Shown here: in pieces, positions 56,993 to 64,000 of the stretch
How the letters are laid out: every line of letters starts with the position of its first letter
How positions within the stretch are numbered: the first letter of the stretch is position 1
Source: Rhodosporidiobolus odoratus
Lineage: Eukaryota; Basidiomycota; Microbotryomycetes; Sporidiobolales; Sporidiobolaceae
Direction: 5' to 3'
Assembly: GCA_034387635.1 (NCBI GenBank)
Contig: JAOANU010000006.1
Span: 310,001-374,000, forward strand
Length of the DNA: 64,000 nucleotides
Notes under the pieces: generated by a model
Told to the model about the DNA's origin: nothing
Database searches by the model: none
The model's input: only the letters and a program-made list of their open reading frames with translations
Program-made: the position numbers and the translations under genes

Positions 56993-58117
56993 ATGCTCAT
57001 CAGCGATCTCGACACCGACCGTCTATACGCGCGCCGCTGCGAAGCTGTCAAGCAACCCCTCGAATCCGGCGTGATCCTTTCACCTTCCGGACCCACCATC
57101 GACCGTGCGGCACTTTCGCAGTGCGCCATGCCCGGACGCCACCTGTTAGAGGCGGAATATAAAGCCGTGTCGGCAAGCCCACACCCGATGCGGCCGATCA
57201 ACGCCGCTTTGCTCCAGCTTGTATCCTCCGACTCTGGCTGGACAGCCCTCACCATCCGGCTGAACGAGCAGATCTGCGGCGGCGAAGATTCATGGGCGCA
57301 GGTATGGACGGCGGAAGTCTATCATGCAGGTGGCTATCAACTCGGGACGGTCGTGATAAAACTGTTGGCGGAAGCGCTGTTTTGGTCACACTGGTCGGGC
57401 AAGACCTGGACGACAGCAGCGGAAGCGGAGAAAGCCGAATTGCAGGCGTAAGTACCCATTGATCTAGAGCCCAAAGGATGTCAGACTGACCCTCATGTTT
57501 TTCGATAGATACCGAATCCTCAGCTGTTTGCAAGGGCGCGAGGTTCCTCATTGTTACGGCGGCTTTCCGTTCGTCGTGCCCTGGGGGGAAACCGTCACGG
57601 GCATCATTCTTGAAGATTTGAGCCAAGTCTCCGTACCACTCTTCAAGTTCTGTCCTCCGCTCTTGCACCACGGAGGAGAGGACGTCGATAAATTAGAAGC
57701 GGTTCGGCCCCTTGTACGTGGCCCACTCTCGACTGCCAGTGACACGTCTCATCCTCACTGTACAAATAGCTCGAAGCCGCATTCTCGACCCTTCATCGTC
57801 TACAAGCGCTCGGCATAACTTGTTACGATTTCAGTCCTAACGACATCCTCATTCTATTTCCCACCTCCACTTCGCCAATGCGCCTCGTATTCCTTGACTT
57901 TGGCGAGACCATCGCGGCTACGGAGTTCGCAGCGGAGCATGCCGAGCTGAACGTGGAGCACGACGGAAAACTCGGGCCGTGGCAGAACGAAGACGAATGG
58001 ACCCTGAGAGAAATGATTTTCCAGTATTTCCCGGAAGGAACAAGCAGGTGGATCAGAGCAACACCTGAGGAGAGAGGTATGGATCTGTATGACGATATAG
58101 ATCCGGAGCTAGAGTAA
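56993..58117 (+). CDS. Protein-kinase-like (aminoglycoside/fungal kinase-fold) protein
   Basis: Three exons: 56993..57447, 57509..57713, 57770..58117 (335 aa). Kinase-like landmarks: a beta3-like step 'LGTVVIKLLAEALF' with Lys, alphaC region 'TAAEAEKAELQAYRIL', hinge 'VVPWGETVTGIILEDLS', catalytic-loop-like 'GITCYDFSPNDILI', and DFG-like 'LVFLDFGETIAAT'. HRD is replaced by Y-D-F-S-P-N-D, as in bacterial-type/FunK1 kinases (compare D..P.N). Phosphotransfer is therefore possible but unproven. A glycine-rich loop is not obvious. No signal peptide. The substrate is unknown; together with its divergent neighbour it looks like the C-terminal half of the same protein family. Confidence 0.6.
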
Positions 58118-59115
58118 CTTGTATGTATGGTCAGACCAGTTTTCTGCCATGCATAACACTTGCCAACATTTGCTTCCTTCTTGTTGGAACAGCACATTTG
58201 GCTCAGGGTGAGTGAAGGATTCACATGGATCGTACTCAGCGCTTCTCGCGTATGGTGATGACTCCGTTACGCAGTAGGCGTGTCCTCAGCGGAACAACGA
58301 CTATTCAGTTTCTGACTGACTAGTCTTACTTCCTTTCGCCAGTGTCCGACGTCGTCGCCGCATTGCGACGGGCTGCCGGGGTGGACTACTTACTCTCTGC
58401 CACGCGATTTAGCGAAGACAGAGCTGTTTGCGCTTCGGCAGTGTTCGCGGCGTGGGACGACCTCCGGCGCCAGTGGCGCGGTGAAAGCCAAGTGAAAGCC
58501 ACAAACAAGCGAAAAGGTTACAGAGGTTGTGGAGAGGTGACTAGTGAGTGGGAAAGGGAGACTACTGATGAAGTGTAGAGTACGGCAATAATCTACGAGA
58601 CAGAACGCATCAGGACAAAGAAGACAAAGACTGATCTTGAGTTTTGTGGCGAAGACGGAACGAGTTCTACTGGTACTGCTTGTATTGTGAGACTGACGCG
58701 CGAGATGACAGATGTCGTGGACCACCGAAGAGTGAGAGCGCACAGAAGGGACTCGGCGGAATCGGGTTTAGGCTCAGGTATGGTTGAGTCGGGAGGAGAT
58801 TGCGAGGCGGAAACTTTGAGGCAAAGGCTATTTTGGGGGTAACTATGTATCAACGGAACGACGGGGAAGGCACTGAGACGGAGGACTGAAAGAGGGAGTG
58901 ACCGGGGGGGGGGGGGGAATTGAGAACTGAATTGAGAGGTGAGGGGTTGAGCCCGCCTACTCCAAAGAGGATGAGGTCGAAGGTTGTATATGTTGAAACG
59001 AAACGACGACATTGACTACTGCGGTTGAGGCACCGTCAGCTGCCTGCACGAGGGGTTCATCAAGGAAAGGAAGTATACGATTGCCGTACCTTAGAAGGAA
59101 AAGCAATGTAACGAC
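58118..59115. other. Intergenic with poly-G tract
   Basis: 998 bp without a supported gene. An open stretch at 58342-58578 lacks an ATG, and a minus-strand stretch at 58593-59012 runs through a G14 homopolymer (58904-58917) and has low-complexity composition. It should hold the 3' ends of the kinase-like gene and glycogenin, which converge here. Confidence 0.35.
58904..58917 (+). repeat. Poly-G tract (G14)
   Basis: Fourteen consecutive G residues, the longest homopolymer noticed in the window. Such tracts can form G-quadruplexes, and their length is often mis-called in sequencing. Confidence 0.9.
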
Positions 59116-61790
59116 TTAGTACTGCCACTGGCCGCCCGTCCCGGCACCACCACCCGGCGCACCCTGAGACTGCTCCATACTCTCGACGAACCTGTGCAGC
59201 GCCGCCAAACCCTGCTGCTTAACCGTCGTCGGATCCGTGTCCTGACTGAACACCCTCGTAGCCCTCATGACGGGCGGCGCATTCGACCCAGTTCCGGATC
59301 CGGAAGCGACGAGCCTGGCGTGTGCAGCGTTACGAACGGCTTGAGCGCGGGGGGAGAGTGTGGCCGAGCCGGGAGAGAGAGGACCGGCGCGCGGCATGTT
59401 AGGAATAGCCAGGCGGAGCGAGGGCTGTTGAGGGGACGGGACAGAAAGGTAAGGCGATGCGCCGGCTAGAGATGATGTGTGGGGCGAAGATTGGGCCGAA
59501 GGAGGTTGAGAGGCGGACGACGTCGTGCGGGTTTGGCGAGGAGAGGTCGGGACGAAGCGGGAATCCTTGCGGGGCTTAGGTGTACCGCCGCTGCTGACGG
59601 CATCGGGAGGAGGCGAGGCAGAGCTCGTGCTGGAACTGCGACGCTTCATACCTTCGGCGTCTCCAGGAAAGTTGGCCTGCTTTGAGCGGAACTTGATGGC
59701 AATCCGGTCTTCTTCTTCCGAGTCCTCCCCGACCCCACTCGTCTCGTCGGTAGCACTCGCAGACGAGACGTCTGCGGTCTCGTCGTCCTCATCATCGGCG
59801 TCGCGGTCGCTGGTATGCCCAACATCCGATCCGGCGCGCTTCCCGCCGCCGCCGCCGCCGACGAGGCCTGACGGACTCGCACCGCTTGCCCCACCACGGA
59901 AGGCAGATCCGGCACTGCTGTCTCCCGCTCCGCCTTCCTCGCCCACGCTCCTTCTCCCTTTCGCACTCGCGGACGAGTCACTCCTTTGCCTACCTTGCCT
60001 GCCTTGACTGCTCGACCGACTAGCCTTGGCGCTCTCCTCTCCAACCGGCGTCACAGGCTGGCCTTTCTTCCCATTGCCCGTAGTTCTCTTCGAAAGCTGG
60101 TCCGCATAACGAGTGATACCCGGGACAGAATCCCAAGCGTTCGAGAAGTTGGCGCTTCCACCGAACGTCGACGCAGGAGAAGCGCGGATAGTTTCTTCGC
60201 TGAAAGTGCGGATGGGAGGAGGTGGAGCCTCAGGACGAGAGGGAACGGTGCCGCCTGGAGTAGGAGGAGCGGGAGCGGGTTCTTCCCACGGAAAGACGGG
60301 CTTGACGGCTGAAGGGTCTGGCTTTGAACGCATCACCTCCTTGTACCAGTCGTGTGTACCACGAGGAGGAGAAGGGTAACGGGCGGGGGGCTCGAAGCGC
60401 GTCGAGCGAGAGGGATCGTCCCAGGCATTCGTGTAATCGGTGGGAATTGGCTCCCTCATCTGGAAGGGTCCATTGCGCGGCGGCGAGGAGCGTGAGGGGT
60501 CCCAGACAAGCTGGGGAGGGGAAGGCGCCCGGCCCGCCGACGGAGACGCAACGATGGGGATAGCCGGAGGCAGGTCGGAAGGAGGGGCAGCGATGGCGAT
60601 GGTCGGTATAGGCGACGCCGAGTCTTGCGCTGACGGCTTGTCTTTGTAAGAGAGAGACGGCAGGGAAGTGAAGGTGGAGCGGAAGAAGGCGGGTGGCGGC
60701 CGGACGCGGCCCGCAACATCCCAGGTCGAAACGTTGCCGAAATGGCGCTCGTAGACGTCGAACCATTGGTTGACGAGCCCATAGTAGTCCTTCGAAGCGG
60801 CGTCGGGGTCGTAGGTCGACCGAGAGCCGCGCTGCCAGGGCTTCTCCGCACCAATGAAGTGAAGAACGTTGACGTCCTGACCATGGCGCTGGTAGGCGGG
60901 AGCGTATCTGCGAGGAGCGGGAATCAGTATGCGTCTCTATTGAAGAGCCAGGCTTGTCTCAACTCACGTGTAGTAGGCCGACGGCGTCACGTTGTAGGTA
61001 AAACTGAGCCGGTGCCAGTTTGGGAAATAATCGTTCAGGATCCCTTGATCGCCTCCGTCCCAAGTTCCCCTGGCCCTCATCATGCCCATCAGTCCCTCGA
61101 ACGTCTCGAGACTCGGCTCTGCAAGCATTACCCCGGAGTTGAAGGCGTCGGGCCAGCCTTGGTCGGGCGCCGCGGCAAACGGGTAGGGCAGGTCGAAGAG
61201 GTGTGAGAGAGGACGGAGAACGAGCGTGTCGGCATCAAGGAAGAGGACTTTGCGGTAGTGCGTGAGGCGGAAGAGGTGTAGCTTGGTGAGGGTGAGGGCG
61301 AGATCGCGACGGCCTGATCGGTTTCGTCGGGTCGAGCGGATGAGGGAGGGTGGGCGGAAAAGGGCGCATCGCAAGCAACGAGAAGGCAGTATGAGGTCAA
61401 GGGTCAGTGAGCGGTCCTAAGAGAGTACACACCGCCTCCGCTGTCTCCGTCTCGATACCCGTGGGGCCAGTCGCTTCGTCCCATTCAACCCCGCGTCGCC
61501 GGCAGTCGGCAAAGGTAACGAGCCAACGACGTACCCAGCAGTTTGAGCTCCTCCCAACTCTCTGTAACAAGCGGTTCTACCCCTACTACCTCGTCAAAGA
61601 CCTTTTGCAACGCCTGTATCGAGTTGTGTCCAACGGTGGCCGGGGTAACGAGGCAGACGGAAGCGAAGCGGGTGCGGTCGTCTACGTCGAGGAGAGAGTT
61701 GAGACTGGTGAGGGCGCCTGCGAGGTAGTTGTCCGAGGTGACCAGGGTGACCACGGCGTCTCTCGTGGCGGGAGGCGAGTTGCTACTCAT
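59116..61790 (-). CDS. GLG1: Glycogenin (self-glucosylating primer of glycogen synthesis)
   Basis: Three exons: complement(59116..60907, 60968..61313, 61535..61790), 797 aa. The GT8 domain is aa 1-270: 'AVVTLVTSDNYLAGALTSL', the DxD motif in 'KVLFLDADTLVLRPLSHLF', 'PDAFNSGVMLAEPS', 'GGDQGILNDYFPNW' and 'VLHFIGAEKPW'. The long tail is disordered, Ser/Pro-rich, with an acidic stretch ('DRDADDEDDETADVSS') and a short C-terminal helix ('AALHRFVESMEQSQG') that would be the glycogen-synthase-binding end. Tyr-rich pieces ('YTNAWDDPSRSTRFE') may be glucosylation sites. It primes glycogen in the cytosol. Intron 1 (221 nt) is long for this genome. Confidence 0.93.
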
Positions 61791-62219
61791 GATTGGGGAG
61801 GTATGGAGAGGAAGGACAGCGACAGGTGGCGGAGGAATCGGACAGAGTAGCGAGTATGAGCTGGACCGCTGTAGACTCGGCGCGGGTCCTATCAGTGCAC
61901 TTCTTCACACGACGGAGACGGATCCAACCAGTCGGGGAACGGGAGAGAAAGCGGAGCCAAAGCCTCTCCGCAGAAATTTCCTGGGGTGAAAGTTTTCGTC
62001 GGAGGATATTGAAAGCGTTTGGCGAGGACGTCAAAGCAAGAAGAACAAGGCAGGCGTCGGCAGCGGGAGGCCGGAGTTCGCGCACGACAGACCGAGAAGG
62101 AGCTGAAGTGGAAATACGAGAGTCTGCCGTTTTCTCTTCCTCTCCTCTCGTCTTCTCTCCTTCTCCTCCCTCCCTTTCCTTCTTTCAAAGCACAAACATC
62201 ATTGAATTCAGGACATACC
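61791..62219. other. Intergenic, 5' flank of glycogenin
   Basis: 429 bp between the fumarase stop and the glycogenin start, both on the minus strand. No gene supported. It should hold the fumarase 3' UTR (CT-rich on the plus strand at 62134-62182) and glycogenin promoter. Confidence 0.35.
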
Positions 62220-64000
62220 TTATGCCTCATCGGGTCCAACCATCTTCGTCGGGTCGACGAGGCGGTGGAACTCCTCCTCCGATTCAAGCAGGCCGAGCGA
62301 GAGAGTCGCTTCCATCAGGGTGGTGCCCTCCTTGTGCGCCTTCTTTGCGCACTTGGCTGCGTTGTCGTAGCTACAGGCAAGGAGAGCGGTCAGTCAAGCC
62401 CCTTGACTCGTTCCCCTCACCTCTCCTTTTCCCTCCTTTTCTCACCCTTTTCCCCTTTGTCCCTCCCTCCCGAACGCTGAGGAAAGACGACGATGGGGTG
62501 AAGAGACGAAGAAGAGAGAGAAAGACGAACCCAATCTTGGAGTTGAGGCAAGTTACGAGCATCAAACTCTCGTTGAGTAGCTTTCCGATTCGGTCTTCGT
62601 TGGCGACAATCCCGACGACGCAGTTCTTGGTGAACGACCTCGCGCCGTCAGCCAACAGGCGAATGGACTGAAGCAGGTTCTTGATGAGGACCGGCTTGAA
62701 GACGTTGAGCTATAAGGAAACGGTTAGTGGAGCTGAAAGAGAAATGAACAGATGATGGCGAAGAAACGCACCTCGAACTGCCCCTGAGCGCCCGCCACGG
62801 AAATCGTCATGTTGTTGCCAATGACCTGAGCCGCGACCATGGTCAACGCCTCACATTGCGTCGGGTTGACCTTGCCGGGCATGATCGACGAGCCGGGTTC
62901 GTTTTCGGGGAGGGACAGTTCACCGAGACCGCAACGTGGACCGGAACCGAGGTAACGAATGTCGTTCGCAATCTTGTTGAACGAGCAAGCGATGACGTTG
63001 AGAGCGCCCGAAGCTTCGACGATGGCGTCGTGGGCGGCGAGGGCTTCGAATTTGTTCGGGGCCGTTTCGAAGGAGAGACCGGTGATCCTGGAGATTTCGG
63101 AGGCGACTTTGGTGTCAAAGCCGGCCTTGGTGTTGAGACCCTGCGAGAGTACAAGCGTTAGTCATCGTTCGTGCAAAGGTACAAGAAGCGAGGAGAGGGA
63201 ACGGACGGTGCCAACAGCAGTGCCACCCTGAGCGAGCTGAGAGAGGCGGGGAAGAACGCTCTGGAGACGAGCGATGCCGTTCTCGACCTGTGTGACGTAG
63301 CCCGAGAATTCCTGACCAAGGGTGAGAGGGGTAGCGTCCTGGAGGTGAGTGCGGCCAATCTTGACGATGGATTCGAAGGACTTTTGCTTCTCGTAAAGGG
63401 CAGCGCGGAGCTCCTCAAGGGCGGGGACGAGAGAGTTCGAAATCTCGACGACGGCAGAGACGTGCATGGCAGTAGGGAAGCTGCGCGCAGACGATCAGTA
63501 CCGCAGAAAAAGGCAAGGAGAGACGGCAAAAAAAAGCCTACGAATCGTTTGAAGACTGGGACATGTTGACGTGGTCATTCGGGTGGACGGGCTTCTTCGA
63601 TCCGAGTTCACCACCGAGGAGCTCGATAGCACGGTTCGAGATGACCTGCAAAGAGGGAGTTCAAGAGGAGAAAAAAAGATGAGAAGGTCCTTTTCGGCGA
63701 ATGTTGGAGAAGATGATAAGACTGACCTCGTTGACGTTCATGTTGGTCTGAGTTCCAGAGCCGGTCTGGAAGACAACAAGGGGAAAGTGGTCCTGGCCAA
63801 TCTTGCCGGAGATGACCTGCAAGCATTTCCTCCTCATCAGCTCTGTCTGACCACCCTGAAACTTCAAGAAAGCATACCTCGTCCGCAGCCTTCTGTATAG
63901 CCTCACCAATGGTCTTGTCGAGACCGTAGGTCATGTTGACTTCGGCAGCAGCTTTCTTGAGAACGGCAAAAGCCTTGATGAGGGGCTGGGGCATGCGCTC
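62220..64000 (-). CDS. FUM1: Fumarate hydratase class II (fumarase), 5' end beyond window
   Basis: Visible exons: complement(62220..62370, 62531..62709, 62772..63140, 63208..63480, 63542..63645, 63727..63816, 63878..>64000). Landmarks in order: '[18 protein letters not shown]', '[18 protein letters not shown]', '[20 protein letters not shown]', '[18 protein letters not shown]', and the fumarate-lyase signature '[16 protein letters not shown]', then the C-terminal '[12 protein letters not shown]'. The catalytic Ser loop (GSSxMPxKxN) and His of 'GRTHLQDA' are intact. It converts fumarate to L-malate in the TCA cycle; fungal genes often make both mitochondrial and cytosolic forms. The N-terminus and any targeting peptide are outside the window. 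Confidence 0.96.

Noticed and set aside
58342..58578. Small plus-strand frame after the kinase-like gene
   Set aside because: No ATG, no clear upstream exon and no recognisable domain; could be 3' UTR.
58593..59012. 139-codon minus-strand frame
   Set aside because: Runs through the G14 tract, has low-complexity Ser/Pro composition and sits in a convergent 3' region.
1..64000. CRISPR arrays, rRNA, tRNA or bacterial operon features
   Set aside because: No regularly spaced repeats, no clear tRNA T-loop/acceptor pairing and no rRNA blocks were seen; gene structure is eukaryotic throughout.

Overview
The window is nuclear DNA of a GC-rich, intron-dense basidiomycete. Genes carry many short introns (about 41-100 nt, donors such as GTACGT/GTGCGT/GTCAGT, CTAAC/CTCAC-like branch sites). 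The codon style, the lineage-specific BTB, MYND, F-box/LRR and kinase-like families, and the housekeeping set all point to a red yeast of the Rhodotorula/Rhodosporidium type (Pucciniomycotina). This placement is inference from protein and intron style; no marker gene was aligned. Exon coordinates were read by eye from splice signals and checked for codon phase; none has RNA support.

Layout: 1-12 kb holds a partial LRR/F-box-like gene, a BTB gene, an LRR gene, a secreted AA9 polysaccharide monooxygenase, TRM11 (tRNA m2G10 methyltransferase) and an F-box gene. 12-27 kb holds a 1733-aa coiled-coil protein, RFC3 (clamp loader), an NYN-type ribonuclease-like protein with two winged-helix repeats, two tandem MYND-finger paralogues and a DUF2433 metallophosphatase-like/RGG protein. 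27-42 kb holds prolidase, two decayed-looking BTB paralogues, RPN5 (26S proteasome lid), two GRF-zinc-finger paralogues flanking a low-complexity protein and an aquaporin.

42.10-47.12 kb is the most interesting segment: a 5.0-kb DNA transposon with perfect 103-bp terminal inverted repeats and flanking TA dinucleotides. It carries an IS630/Tc1/mariner-type transposase on the minus strand and, convergent to it, a ten-exon 851-aa gene with an RTC4-like domain. A two-gene, cargo-bearing Tc1/mariner element of this kind is not one I recognise.

47-64 kb holds an unknown disordered protein, galactokinase (GAL1), VPS68, a third MYND paralogue, a head-to-head pair of kinase-like family genes separated by only 73 bp, glycogenin, and the 3' part of fumarase running off the right edge.

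Functional themes: there is no operon-like clustering. The genes are ordinary eukaryotic single units, often in divergent pairs with 70-520 bp shared upstream regions. Carbohydrate functions (AA9, GAL1, glycogenin, aquaporin) are scattered and not obviously co-regulated.
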